A DNA stretch of 64,000 nucleotides from Ceratothoa steindachneri (GCA_963969495.1 OZ018323.1:81230919-81294918), one strand, 5' to 3'. Positions 25,701-40,327 are shown, numbered from the stretch's first letter. Notes: generated by a model not told the origin, from the letters alone. Made by a program: numbers and translations.

Positions 25701-28700
25701 GTCTTCTAGATTTGTCTGAAAGAACCAATAATTTCTCAATAAAACTTTACTTTTCAAACCTCTTATCCACAGATACTTCGCTAAGAATTCGCTTTTTTCT
25801 TGCTTCAATCTTGAGAGAAGTCCCATTGTTCAGGTGGGGGAGATTTATCAACTGTTGTTTCTTCTCGCTAATCAACGAACTTACTTCATTATTTATACAT
25901 ACCATAACAGCCATAATAATTTATCTCGCTGATTTAATTAAAATTCCATACTTAGTCTTTTGTTAATTCGAATTTTAACGAGCTTTTTAAGACTCCTCGT
26001 ACATAGTCAAACTCTATAAATCTTGATATTTTTGTCATCTCATCTTTCTATTTAATTTAAAGTCAATTTATTTGCAGTAATATTGTAAGTTTAATACCTC
26101 AAAACGGAGTGTTGCATTCTTAATTTATGAAGATGGAAAAAATAATTCGAGGAGAAGAAATACAATTTGAGAGAAAAAGAAGTGAGGGATAGATATTATA
26201 AATAGACCACCTCAAGACCTTTAAGGTCCGGTGAGATCCCGACTAGATCTAAGATCATCGGTATTACTCATTCTTGGGTTAATTATACAAAAAGTCGGTT
26301 CCAAATCTTACATCTCTGCTTATTTTACTTAGGAGTCTAGTCATATTTCATACCCTTCCACGCGGCTCAACTTACAACACGATATTACTATTCTTACTTC
26401 CACACCATGGGGAAATAGTTTAAATAAGAAATATATGGTTGGCCCGAAAGTTCTGACTCACTTAGGAAGCGAAAAGAAAACAAAATTTTATGTAGAGACA
26501 TCAACATTAGGTTAGGTTAGCCTTACTCATTCGACTACATTAGTTTAGGTTAGCCTTACTCATTCGACTACGAGCCTCCGTATGCTGCTGTTGTTTGTTG
26601 CTCTCGCGTAGTTTATTTGTCTTTGTGTAAGCCCTATATGACAGAAATGAGCTTGGAAGAAAGTGGAATTAGAGTTTTGATTCGTTACTGTTACAAGCGA
26701 AAACTTTCTACAAAAGTTGCTGTGAAAGAAATTTGCAATACTTAAAGAAAAGGCAGTCAGTCAGGCGAAGGTCTCGAGGTGGTATAGACGTTTCAACTCC
26801 GGAGATCCTACCCTTGATGATCAATCATATTCCGACTGAACATCAACCTTTGGCAGTGAGGTTTTAGTGGCAACCGTGATCATGGGAAAGTTGTTGATGT
26901 GTCATCCCATCAGACTGTGCTGAACCGATTGCATCAAATAGATTTCGTTCACAAGAAGCCCCGATTGAATTCATATGACCTCACCAAAGCACAAGCCACC
27001 CGCATAGTAGAGATTTGCAGCCAACTTCTCAATAACCCAATGGACGACCTATTCTGGACGCGAATTCACATCAGCTGAGAAGTGGGCGTTTTTGGTTAAT
27101 CGCGATCGGGATCGGAAATCAGTTCCGCGAGGTGAACAAGCGGCATCCGTTCCACAACGTAATTTGTCTGGTGGAATTTCCAAGGAGTATTGCATTTCAA
27201 GCTTGTTCCATATGATTGTGCCATCGAAGCTAAACTGTAATGCCAGCAGCTAGACCGCGTGTACGACAAACTAAAGAAGGAGTATCCTTCTTTGATCAAT
27301 CGAGGTCAGGCTTTGTATCAGCAAGACAATGCGAGGCCACACACTGCCAGGTTAACTATGGAGAAGTTCAAACAGATGGACTGTCTTGAGATTCTTCCAC
27401 ATCCACCATTCAGTCCCGATGCTGTTCCGAGTGACTATGGCCTATTGCGCTCAACGGCACACTTCCGCGACCAACGATTGAACACTTTTGATGGAGTGAA
27501 GGAAACTTGTTTGCAGTTTTTTATTCAAAGCTAGTTGACTGGTATCTGGGACAGATTCGGAAGCTGGTTGATCGCTGGAAGAAGATCGTAGAGAATGATG
27601 GACTTTATTTTGAAGAATAAATGTTGGTGTTGCTCCATAAAACTTTGTTGTTTTCTTTCCGCTTCCTAAAGTGAGTCAGGACTTTCTGGCCAACCATATA
27701 TTTAAAAATTAGCCCTAAGGAAATAAAAATAACACCCCCACTTTATTTCCAAAGGTTCCTCTGATATATATTTCTCCAAACACCATGATTAGTCCCCACT
27801 CAGAGAAGATAGGCCTACCAGAATTCCCAACTGTGAATCCCAACATAATGACACCCTGGACTTACCCCATGTCATTCTGGAAGCGTCTGGCAACTACACT
27901 TCTGGGTGTCTCTTCAATGGTAGCGACTGAAATACTATTTAATAGAGAGTTAGTGGCTTACTTTGTTTTTTATTCTACTACTACTAATTTGTCTAGGGTA
28001 TGTATGATCTTAGTAAAGCAAATAACTATCAGTGTATTATATATGTACATACTCGTAGATTATCACAATGTGATTCAAAGGTTACGGAAGATCGAGCCAT
28101 TTCTATCATCCTGTGGCATTGAAAATGCGTGAAAGTTATATTTCCCCATATCTTCCAGCAGGCATTGGGACAAGTATGGCAAACTGCAGGTGTTTGGGTC
28201 GAAAGGCTACACATTCTTCCATAAGCTATCTGGAGGAGGGGGGGTGAAGGAATGTTAAAACCAGCATCTTAATCAGAGACAAGAGGGAGGGGCGACCAAC
28301 GCCCCGAAACATCTCCTGAAAAAGAAAAACAAAAATCTACATTTCCATGAAATTAATGGTTTAATTTCCATGAAAATTGCATAGGATATTCTTCGAAATT
28401 TGCATTTGATAGTGTCCAAGTTTTACTTCATAGAAAAAGGGTCTAAAAAGTTACTAGGTGAGCCATGCTTTTTCAAGAATGCAACCCAAACTAGGGAAGG
28501 ACAAGTATAAATGAAACCATAACCACACTACAACATAATTATCTCATAGGCAATTGAACAAATTATTAATAAGAGGTATGTAGTTCTTTTGCTCTGAATG
28601 AACTAAACATATCTTCGACTGCAGGACTTAAAAAAATGTCGCATCGTTCAGACGTGATTTTATTCCATCTTTTTCGGGTTCTGAACCAGAACCTTCTCAC

Positions 28701-31700
28701 TGAGTATCTTGGTTATGTTTATTTTCAGCATCCAATAACTGCTTCACCGTTTTTGTGGCATCACGGAAATTGTAGTTCATGAAAACAGACTTACGTACTT
28801 CCAATGTTCGGAGAAAGTGGATCCCATGTTCCTGAATGAGATTTTTGTATACCTCAGCGCTTACTTTTCCGCGTAAATGGACAGACTCCACGGCTTGAAA
28901 TCATAGGACATTTGAACGCCGACACGTCCAAATCCTACCGTAGGCTTATTCGATCAACCAACCTTTACCTCTACAACTCTTTACACGCTGCTTCTCAACC
29001 GATCTGAATAAATTAATTTGCTTTTGCTGATGAAAACGCTTTTTAGCATTCCGCACGAAGGCCAACCTAGCCGCTTTATTCATTTTACTTATGATTAGTT
29101 TCTGAGAAAGGGGTGCGTCTTATGGCTCCACTCTCTCTCAAATGATGTGAGAGAGCCTGGTAAGGCACAAGTTCAAGGTAATTTGACGTGAAATACTGTC
29201 TGCTATGTCAAATCAGTCCTTCATCGGCATCCGAAGCGTTATATTATTCTTCCCTGGTTGCGGCGTTTTCGAGCGACCCGATTTCATCGTCGACTCGCAG
29301 AACTCGGTATCCTTATGTAGCTTATTATGTGTGATATCATACTTTTTGACCCATTACAATGCCTTGAAATGTCAGACAGTGTCATTCCATCAATCTTCCA
29401 CTGTACAACTTGCTTCCCGAAGGATTTGTCGACCTTCTCCCTCCTGGCCATCCTAATAAAGGGGTAATACCATCAGATGCAGTCTATAATACACGTGGGA
29501 TAGTATTGTCATACATACAGTGCTGTGCAAATTGATTGAGACACCTCAAGAATTTTCAATTTTTCTAACACACTCCTGTTATAGCTGATTCTTGAGTGAT
29601 CGATCAGTTATTCTCAGTGCCTATGATGTTTCAGGCGTTTATTTTTCTAATTGGAAACCATATAGATTTGGCCAAATGGTAACACTTGGCAAGCCTCGGT
29701 TGCTAATGAAAACGAACAAAACAAAGACTGTAATGAGTGTTGTCATTAACAGGCTAGCTCGCGGAGTGTACATTACTCCCAAGAAGATAGCAAAGGTTGT
29801 AGCACTGCGTGAAGATGCTGGAATGTCAGTTCGGGAGATAGCCAGTAATCTGAGGCTGACAAAGTCGACTGTGGGTCAAATGCTCAAGAAGAACGAAGTC
29901 ACCAGTAATCCAGAAGTGGAAAGACGTGGACGATGTGCTCTAAAAAGAAAAACAAATGCACACGATGACAAAATATTGCAACATAATAGTGTAAAATACC
30001 AGCCAAACTTAGAGCGTGATTTATTAGCTGCTGGTATCCACATCGATTTGACAACTATTCGTCAAAGGCTTCTTGAAGCCGGCAGAACTGCGTGAAGACC
30101 CCTCATGAAGGCTCTACTTACCGCTGGTATGAACGTGAAACGTTTGACTTGGGCCAAGAAATACAAAGAATGGACCAAAGATGATTGGAAAAAGATGATA
30201 TTTCCTGATGAGACCCACTTCGAAATACATAGGATCCGATCACAAGTCGTGAGGCGCAGTGCAGGAGGCCCAGTGAGAGCGGGGAACGTCCCGCAAGCCC
30301 CCAAGATGTTTTGGGGTACCGGCAAATAGGCCCGAATGACTGGTACCAGTCGAAGGAATGATGAATTCCAACAAGTACAAAGCAACCTTACGGAGGCATC
30401 TACTCCCGACACTTCGTGAATGCTTTCAAAACGGTGATGTCATCTTACAGCAAGACAACTTCCCACGCCACGTCTCCAAAAAAATGCAATGCTTCTTCGG
30501 AGCCAAGAAGATTACGGTACTGGAATGGCTTGGAAATTTACCATAACTTAATCTAATTGAGAATCTATGGGCAATCACCAAGCGGAGGACCATGGCGAAG
30601 GACTACACAATAGAAAAGCTGATCTGTGTTGCTATACAGGCCTGGTATCACGATGAGGAAGTACGGAATATGAGTCTGAAATTGGTGGAATCCATGGCAA
30701 ATCGGATTGTTGAGGTTATTAAAAGAAAGGGAGGACATATTTCTTATTAACTGTCAACATTAAGATGTAAGTAAAATAACTCAATGGCGAGTTATGGTAT
30801 ATGATAGTGAAACCACTGTATAAGAGCTAAAAGTTTAATTTACGAGACTAGTCTCGTAAATTAGACTTTGGGCTCCTATACAGTGGTTTCACTATAACAT
30901 TAAGATGATATGCGTGCTATGATTTTGAGAATAATACATTAATAGTGAAATTTGACGTTTTTCTATCGCTCCAAATTAATTTACACAGCACTGTATGCTA
31001 AGAATTTTCACTTGTAAACTGAAAGGTATAGTTCTCATTCTCTAGTTTTGGACGCATTATTTCTTCCAATACTCATTACTTTGTTCATAACTTTTTTTAT
31101 CCGATGTTATATTAAATAACGCGACACTATCAGAGGCAAATTTCAAAGAATATTCCATATAATTTTCATGGAAATTAAACGATCCCTTTCAAGAAAATGT
31201 AGATTTTGGTATCTTGCTCTGAAGTTTTAGCCGGTAGTGTATGTACTATTATTACCCCTCCCTCCTTACTTAATTCGAAGCTAGTAAAGGGTCGGGTGAA
31301 TTACAGATTGGCAAATACTTTAGAGTTTACTCTTTTTTAGAGGAAATATGTTTTTTAGTATAAAATCTAATTCAAAGAATCTGTATTTTAATGTGCAAAT
31401 GTACATTTTATTCGACGTACCAATATTTGTAAAAATACTCATTCGCACATAAACATAAATACAGATTATTTTCTAACACCTTCAATTTAACTAAAAAATA
31501 ATTCTTTGTCTGTAGAACAAATATTGTATACATGTCCATTTTTACTTTACAACAGCATGGAAAACAAGTGCCGAGAGATGCACCTGTGGAGCCCAGAGAC
31601 GCCCTCCATCGACATTCTCCAAGCCTCCGCGAGCCTCACCATTATAAACAGGTGTCCTGACACTCACGAGTCCAATGATGCTAACCACCCGCCATAGGAA

Positions 31701-34700
31701 AAGAACACAAGATTCCAAGCATTTTCGTCTTTGAATAGGTTTTTGTTAATAAGGACGAAAGTACTCGAAATAAGTGTTACTTTTTATTCGTCGGGTATTT
31801 GATATTATAACCGGGTATTTATCCAAACTCCAAGACCTGTTAATAAAAGGGAAGGTCCAAAATGGGAGATCAGTTTATATTTTTGAGATACATGTTCCAG
31901 GGCCCCATTGGTGTGATTACGCTGGGTCCAGGAAATTAGTCTTTTGGGTCGGTTACGTAATATTGACATGGAGGGAAGGGGGGGCCTTTTTTTTTAGTAG
32001 TCCTTGTCCTTCACGATTATTTTATTACTGGTGTTCCGTCATCCCTACGAGATTCCATTTCATACTTTCAAGTCTTGTGTTCATCGTACGAAACCTGTTT
32101 TCCAGGGCTTGTGATATTCCTCCCCTGGGTCCCCGACCTCAGGGAGGGGGGTGTACATCTCAAGGATTGCTTACCCTTCCGGCCCAAATGTCCCCAGGTG
32201 TATTTGAGGCTACATATATATTCCACACATTTTCGCTTCCACTATCTTCGCCTCGTTGTTCAACTGTGGTCGTTGAGTTATTTCTACCTATTTTCCCGGC
32301 GACCATGTAACTATTTGCAAAGAAAATGAAGCAAAGATTTTATGATAACACCCATAACTAATGTAAAATATTAACCTAATCTAATCTAAATTAAATTACC
32401 ACTAATTATCTAAAGATATTAACCTAACATAACCTAACCCTAGTTAACAGCTAATAACCGCCCATAACCTAACAACGTAAACTACTCGACCTAAACTTTC
32501 GCAGTTAAGAGAAATAATTTAACGCTAGAAGGGAAAGTAAAGCGGAGACGGAGCATTGCGAACCTAATTTACCCATAGGAGTCATATATTTTTTTTACCC
32601 TCTCCGATCTCATGGGCTTAGCTAAAGGCGTAAACGAGAAATCTACAGTCATGGTCAAAAGTTTTGAAACTACTATATTTTTTCATATAAAAAGATCACT
32701 AGAACTAATTAAACGTTTCATTTTGTTTTAATATGTTTCTATCATAATTTGAAGGTAAATATAAAAAAAAATCAAAGTTCATACCCATTTTATTAATAAA
32801 TAGTCAATTGATGCGCACAGTCAATATTTACAATGATGTCTGGTTCTTCAGGGCTGCTTCAATTCGTTTTGGCATGGTAGAGACCAAGTTGGTTATGATA
32901 TATTGACTGGTATTGCTCCATTTTTGTTCAATAAGCAGAAGCAACTGCTCACAATTGGATGGCTTCTGTTTATCACCCGCCACTTTGATTAATTATCGCC
33001 TTCAAATTCATAAGTGGGTTTAAATTGCGGGGCCAAGGTCCCAAAATTCCGATGTTATTTTCAGCCAAGAACTTTGTTATTACTTTTGCTTTGTGATAAG
33101 GTCCACCATTTTGCTGAAAAATATAGTTATCATCCCCAAATTGGTCCTGAACTATTATGAAAAGGTGTAGATTAAGCAGGTTTTAGTATCATTTTATGTT
33201 CATGGTAGTGTTCTTGGGCAAAATTGTTAGTGCTCCAGCTCCCTTAGATGAGAATCAACCCCAAAGATGTAGAGTGTCAGGATGCTTCACCGTTGGCACG
33301 ACGCAGGACTCATGAAAGCGCTCCCCTTTACTCCTCCTAACGAGCGATCTTCCAAAAGACCCAAGCAAACGGAAGGGAGCTTCATCAGAGAATATCCCTT
33401 CGCCACACTCTTCAACAGTCCACTTTTTATATTTCCTAGAACAAGTGGAATCTATCCGTAAGGTTGTTATTGATCAAATGAGAAATCTCTGCAGCCCTTC
33501 TCGACTTGAGGGTCCCTGTCGACGATTCTCCGCCTCACTGTGAGCACTGAAACGTTCAGACCTGATTCTTTCCAATCGTGATCAAGCTTTACACTGTATG
33601 CAGCCTGATCCTTTAGCTGGGACTTAACCATCAGTCATTCTTGGCGTTCTTTTGAAGATCTTGGGCGTCCAGAAGACTTCTTTACAAGGGTATACCCAGT
33701 CTTTTTAAAGTTATTAATGTTCCTAAAGATGGCGTACCTTGATGAAACACCCTCGGCAACTATTTCATTGCATTTCAGGTCACTTTGGTGTAGAACCACA
33801 ATGGTTGCACGCCTTTCTTTAAAAAAAAAACATTTCTGGAATTAAAAAAAGGTTCAAACATTTATTTTTATTAAAAATATTACGAAATATATTATATATA
33901 ATTACACATCATTCATTTCACCCATATTTCTCCTCATTTTACCCTTTTGATCGAAGCTCCTAGGACTGAAATTCACCTCCTCTAGGAACAGGACCAGAGC
34001 GCGATTTTGGATTTAGCCAAAGGATGCAGTTTTTTCCTTATTAGTTTTGTAATGCTGATTTTTTTTTGATAAACTTGCAATAATTTAACTATTAGAATAA
34101 TTATTCCTATCACGTAAATTTTAAAAACTAATAAAAAAATAAAATATATTGTCTCAAAGCTTTTGGCCATGACCGTATACAGTTAAAGCTGGTAAGCGGG
34201 TGGCCAATACTAATTAATAATAATATTGAAAAAATTATAAAGAATACCATAGTACTTCTCATATTTATAATTATTCCTGTTCTTACTATTTATTTTTTAG
34301 TCCCTTCATCGATCTTTACCTACCCTTATTCTTACTTCGCCGATAATTCCCTCGTTGATTGCAGCAGCTTCCTTTCATATGCCACTGATCATTCTTTCGT
34401 CTCTGAATCCAATAATAAATGGAAGGGGGGGGGGGAGGAGATTCCTTCCCTTCGTTTCAGGTTTCCATAGAAACTTGCTACCTATTTTGGGGAGTTGATT
34501 CCTGTAAGGGAAGTTGAAGATGTGTTTGTCTTATTTCAGCGTTCGTACTTTGGAGAGTCCTGTGAAAATGATTCCGCCTAATTTACTATATGCCGGAGGG
34601 ATCCACATTAAGGATCCTAAACCTCTGCCAAAAGTAAGTAGAGTGCAAAGTAAAGGTTTGAGCTTGTTGATATTTCCTGGCCTTTTGAAGGGGTTCCAAG

Positions 34701-37700
34701 TTTGTAGATCTTGGTTACTGATCGCTCAGTTTTTGTCACCTTCGATTCTTACTTTTTGCATTAACTGCCTCTTTCTTTCGCTTCTTTATCGTCTCTCACC
34801 TTCTGGTTGTTCTCCACTAACCACTATGACCTCGCTCACCACCCCTGCTTCATTTTGTGAAGAAGACTCCGTCAAGATTAGGTCAACAAGTTCCACATGA
34901 AACTCGAAATTGCAACTCCGACAGTGTTCAAATTTGAAGTCCTTGGTAATTCTAAGAACTCTGACACTTGATTTATACATGCTTATTTTTTATTTTAATA
35001 TAAGTGCTTCTTCTATTTATTATGTCATTGTAAAAGTAATGGGACAATTTTTTCATGTTTATCATTATTTTAGGGATTGAAATAATCAAAACCAGGTTTG
35101 TTTTTATACTAGTCTAGGCTACTAAATTGGAAGACTTGGTACCAGTGTGTCCTAGCCGAATCCAAGGCTTATATTTCGACATACCTTATTAGTCATTTAC
35201 TGAGCCATTAAATTTGTATTTCTATTGTTAATTTAATCTGCCTAACATTAAATGATGAACATTATGTAAGTGTAAAAGAACCTATTCGAAACTTTAGGCT
35301 TTGTGACTAGAAAATGCAACAATGGTATTAGGTGCAGAAATTTGTGTCAAGTATATAAGGTGACGATACAAGTAGTGAGAGTCAGTTTCAAAGATGGTTT
35401 CAGAGTTTTTGCTCGGGAAACATTAGTCTCGTTTTTTATCAACGCCCATTTGGCGCCTGACCTCCAGGACTCAAGTCTCAAAGATGAACTCCGTTCAAGA
35501 CCTAGTAAAACAGGTCGTATTGTATTACTAATTAAATTAACAAATAAAGACGTATTTAATTATAAATAACTTCAAAGAGTTGTTTCGATTCTAACAAAAA
35601 AACAGTTATAAATATAAAAAATGCCACATTCCTCGAAGCGAAGAGCATTTTTTTCCATAGGCCTTTCTTGTTTCAAAATTGGCCTCGCTCCTACTTTGAA
35701 TCAGTTTGTAAGATAACTTTTTATTTCTGTCTGTGCTTTACCAACTAAATATGCTCTTGTGAGATATCTATGGTGCATAATTATTACTTTAAATATAATT
35801 TTATAAGAAGAGTGAAAACACTTTTGGTAGGTATATTTGGCTATAAATTTATTTTGATTTTCTTCATTTTTCTGTGTAAAAATGGATGTTAACTTTCGCT
35901 AAAAGTAAAAAAAATGGGTGGTTTGACATCACCCTTAAAGTTGTAGAGGTTATCTAACTTGAACGGAGGCGTTCTTTTGAAAGTGTGGAGAATATGCAAA
36001 TGCTTCTGACAACTACGCCATGGAAGATTTTCGTGAGATAGGAGTCTTGCACTGACTCTGTAGTCAATATCTATGTGACAGAATGCCACTGACTTGGCCT
36101 AACACCGCTATTTTATATTTGTTTGAAAATTGCATTCGTTTCTTCATCGTGTTTTTGTGACAGATCGGAGCCCCACGTGATGAACTACTGAAGAAAACCT
36201 CGAGTCGTATCATTTCCAGCTCCTGAGCTTTCGGCTAAGTTCTAGAAACCGTGAATAGAATCTAGCTCTGAAAAAAACTATGCCTGGTACAATTTTATAA
36301 ATTAAGAAATATCAGATCCAAGGAGAGCACTCGGTTTACTTGGGTTCAGCCCAACTTGTATATTTAGGCAATTAAAGTGTGGTGAAAACTTGGATTCTTC
36401 GTTCTGGCAGGATCTTGACGATTGGCTGAGAGGCTCCGGTGATGATGGGTTCATTCTTTTCTCTCTTGGAACTGTGGTCAAGCCCGAAGAAATGAAAGAA
36501 GAGTAAGTAAACCCTCCTTCAAAGTGGTTCCATGTTTGTGTACTTGATTTCTGTGAGCGCTTGTTTGTGTCTTGTTACTCTCGAAGCTTGTGATCTCACA
36601 CGGGGTTTGAAATTCCTACCATTGTTCTCAGAACTAGTTCTAGGAGGTTTATATGACACATTCAGTACTAGTATTCAGGGTTGACGAGGATTGTTATTGC
36701 AGTTTGTCATCCTTAAACAACTGCTACCACTACCACTATAGAAAAGGTATCTACTACATGACATATCTAAAATATCAGCTCCTCTCTCGATGTGGTTTAC
36801 CTGACGAGTTCATGAAGGGGACTGATAGCTATACATTTCCCTCCTGGTTTTCAGACACCTGCGAAGCATCATCGCTGTGTTCAGGTCCCTAAAACAGAGG
36901 ATCATCTGGAAGTGGCCTTCGCAGAACATTGAGGACCTGCCCCCCAATGTGAGAATCTTGCCCTGGCTCTCTCAGCAGGACATCCTGGGTTAGTTCCTCT
37001 GTCTATCCTTGTTTCTGGTCCCAGCATTTAAGGGTAGTGAGGCATTATAATAATAATAATTGTACGAATACTAATTATTATTGAGTTCTTTTCCTGATTA
37101 ATGCCTTAGCACTTATCTTATTTTTAGGGACCTCAGTCGAACTTGTCGAATCAGGTACACTTTAGATACCGAGGCTCCATTTATCATGACTGGCACTTTT
37201 CTAAGTTTCTCCATTTGAATATTGTTTTATATTAATCCGATAAAACTTTCATAAAAGTTGTCCATTAAATTTAAGAACCAAAATAAATGGTTATAACTTG
37301 TAGATAGCTAACTTTCTTACTAAAACGTATTGGTCATTTAAAGTATGAAAAGTTAAATTTAACAGGATGCCTTATTATTTACAAATCGTATCATTTAAAT
37401 GCGCTCTGTCCTACCTAGAATATTTACGTACTCTCGTGAGCTTTGTATCTCATAAGGATGGGCGTCATATAAAAGTGAACCTTTTCTCATGTTAATAAAT
37501 TTTGAACACTGAAGTGGCAAAAGTGATGGGGAAGCAGTATATAAAGGTAAGAGTGATAAGCACCACCACGCAGTGATACCATGAAAATTCTCATACCTGT
37601 TTCAGTTGTGATCTTTCATTTTGTAAGGCAGGCTGCTCATGGAAAACCTGCGTTAATTATAGGATTTTGAGCGGAGCATGATAGTAGGTGCCAGACGGAT

Positions 37701-40327
37701 CGGACATTCCAGTTGTGAAACTGTGCGAGTATTCAACAACCCTCGTTACACGATCTCACGGGTGTACCGAGAATATCTAATGGAAGAGATTATTGCCCAT
37801 CGAACCAAGAGCGTCTGGTTCGAATGGTTCATGGAAAAAGACAAGTCACACTGGCTCAAAACGCACCTAAATTTAATGCAGGAGGGATACCATAAGCATA
37901 TCCATCTGGTCAGTTCAGCGTTCTTCATCTTTCATGTGAAATGGAAGTAGAAGACCCACCAGAGTGCTCCTGTTAAGATCATGAGAGCGGTCATAGCGCC
38001 CCACCTTGGCTCGTGGCGTCACTAATTGTATACTGGAGGCCTGGCAATACGTGAATTTGTGGCGCGATCTGTTGAGTCACAGTTTCAGTTGTTTCGGGAT
38101 TATGGTAGGGTTTGAGTATGTCACAAATCCTGTAACTCCACGGAACACTTGTTAAGAATGCACAGTGCAAGCTAGTGGTAGTTCCATACCGGTGTGGAAT
38201 GTGTTCACGTGGGATGTAATGACCAGTTCTATTTGCAGCCAAGATCCGGCACCAACAAATATCAGGGAACAAAGGAAAGCTATATAGTCCATGGGTCTGA
38301 GACCACTTCGGTACCACCCAAATGGACGAAAGCCAGTTATATTTTCTAAAGAGATAGATGTTTGTAGATAATATTTTTGTATGATAACCTTTCCAGGTGC
38401 CTAGCTAAATCTTGGTTATCAGCTCATAAAGTTAACCACCACCTAAGGACAATTGCACGTTAGACGCAGGCGCATTACTTAGTTTACGCTCATAGTTAAG
38501 ACTTTTCGCAATGTTGAATAATACTGTGTTTGTTATATTTGAAAGCAGACCTATGAGGCTCTCATTTAAATCCAGTTGTGAATCTTTCTGCCAAATATAG
38601 AGGTCACTATCGATCCTCGAACCAACAAAAGTATACATTTTTTTCACAATTGACACCTAAACTATGTTCTTTCTTATAGCCATGTTGCATCTAAGAATGC
38701 CATAGACACAAAACACAAGTATTGCAATATTCATCTGTCTGTAAGCTCCATTTCATTGTAAGAATTCAATATATAGGCTATGGTGGCGGTGGCCATCTTT
38801 AACAATTTTCAACTTTTGATCTTGATGACCTAGATGGTCATGCAATACCTATTTTTATACGTTTACTGTGGTGTGGATGTCCATTTTCCAAGTTACTTTT
38901 GAGATACCAGATCAAAGTGAAGGTCAATTGAATGTCAAAGATGAAATTTGAAATTAGACTTCTCCAGTTAGAAGTAACCCCAGTCCACTACAGCAGAAAG
39001 CAGCAGAGTTGCCAGGTAGATATCACTCCAGCGCTGCTGTTCTACCAACAAACAGATCACAAACAAAGACAACCAATGCAAGGTTGGTTTTACTTCTAAG
39101 ATTATTCTATCAACACACATATTTACATCAATTGTCTGGCTTTATATTTAATTTGCTTTGGAAGAAGTACTGTGGAGTGACTAAGACAATTTTTAGTGGC
39201 TAGCTAGCTAGCAGGAACGTATCACTAGCCTAGCTAGCACCGGTGAAATCTATAAACATTCATAATTCCTCACATATAGGGCTAGAGACTTACTTTTTGT
39301 TTTGACATTCTCAGCTAATCATACTCTACAATACCTTAGTTTTGCCGAAACTGGAAGTAGAATTTCGTGATATTTCTAACTTCTGATTTCGGCAAAAATT
39401 ATTCCATGGTGTTGTAGAGCATTATTAGTTGTGAGGGTCAAAACAAAAAGGAAGTCTCTAGCCCATTCCTGTGAGGAGTTATGAATGTTTAAAGAATTAG
39501 CTAAATCTCCTACAGTTGTAGCAGCGAACATGCTTGTTATCTCCTACAAAAGTATTATTCTCGGTCTGAGAAATTACTCATCTGGTTTCCATTAATTCAT
39601 ATTCATGTACGACAATTCCAATCTTATATAACTCATACGATTTCCAACAAAAATTTACCCTACGTATCGTCCGATCATAATTATTTCAACCAATCCATAA
39701 CCTTGTCTGACGTATTTTAACACCGACCAATCAGCATCAACCTTCCTCGCCCCAATGTTCCGCTTACAATTTTAGTTCATTCGTGTTCTCGTTATCGCCA
39801 GGAAAAGGTCAGTAAATTAACGTTACCATTATTCAACTCAATCAAATATCTTAACTATTCAAAATGTAATTCCCTCTTTTCTCTTCATTTCCAGTCCCCT
39901 TGAGATTATTTATAATTCGAGCAATTATTCTGTGTCCAAAACTATTCCTAAGTCCATCCATCCATACATTAAATATATCATACATCCTGTAAATTATATC
40001 GAAATCTTATATATCATTCCATAATTTATAACTCAAATTTATATAAATATTTATTCTAAACCTATATTTATATTCGATTAAATTCATTATTCTCATTCTG
40101 TGTATTTCCCATTTTCTCATTGCTCTTTGTTAGACTTCTATATCTTTCTAGTTAATTTATAAATAAATGTAGAAATATACCACTCTTAGTTTTTTTTTGG
40201 AATTGCCGGTTGCCTATTCTCATTTTTACTCTATTAGAATCTAACACGTGACTCATCTGTTCTCATTACTCATTCTTATAAAGCATTGGTTGGTGAAGAT
40301 CTAGGCTTTACATTCCCGTTAACCAGA

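Larger units (their letters stand above)
26436..27696 (+). mobile_element. mariner element with ~70-bp inverted repeats, decayed
   Basis: Flanked by TA on both sides (26434-26435 and 27697-27698). The ends match as inverted repeats: TGGTTGGCCCGAAAGTTCTG on the left, and the reverse complement of the right end reads TGGTTGGCCAGAAAGTCCTG. The match continues through TGACTCACTT and the AAAGAAAACAA block. At 1261 bp it has mariner size. It is a different lineage from the copies at 1, 2352 and 21263. A 26-bp piece near the left end is duplicated (see 26515-26572). Confidence 0.85.
29518..30993 (+). mobile_element. Tc1-like transposon (CAGTGCTGTG ends)
   Basis: 1476 bp between TA duplications (29516-29517 and 30994-30995). 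The left end reads CAGTGCTGTGCAAATTGATT, and the reverse complement of the right end reads CAGTGCTGTGTAAATTAATT. Size and ends are typical of Tc1. It is inserted in the older element 28318-31239, and a hairpin of 90 bp sits in its 3' UTR. Confidence 0.9.
28318..31239 (-). mobile_element. old Tc1-like element (family copy A), split by a younger Tc1
   Basis: Inverted arms at 28318-28530 and 31010-31239 surround a minus-strand transposase relic (28630-29450). The right end abuts TA (31240-31241). The left terminus is missing its last ~50 bases: sequence outside 28318 is unrelated. A second Tc1 element, 29518-30993, sits inside it. Removing that insert restores alignment with copy B around 55440-55510. 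Confidence 0.7.

Noticed and set aside
31774..32310. 178-codon plus-strand frame in intron 4
   Set aside because: No recognisable domain and low-complexity composition; nothing beyond openness supports it.
32370..32480. Telomere-like (TTAGG)n array
   Set aside because: Words such as AACCTAA recur but without a constant 5-bp period; it is not an array.
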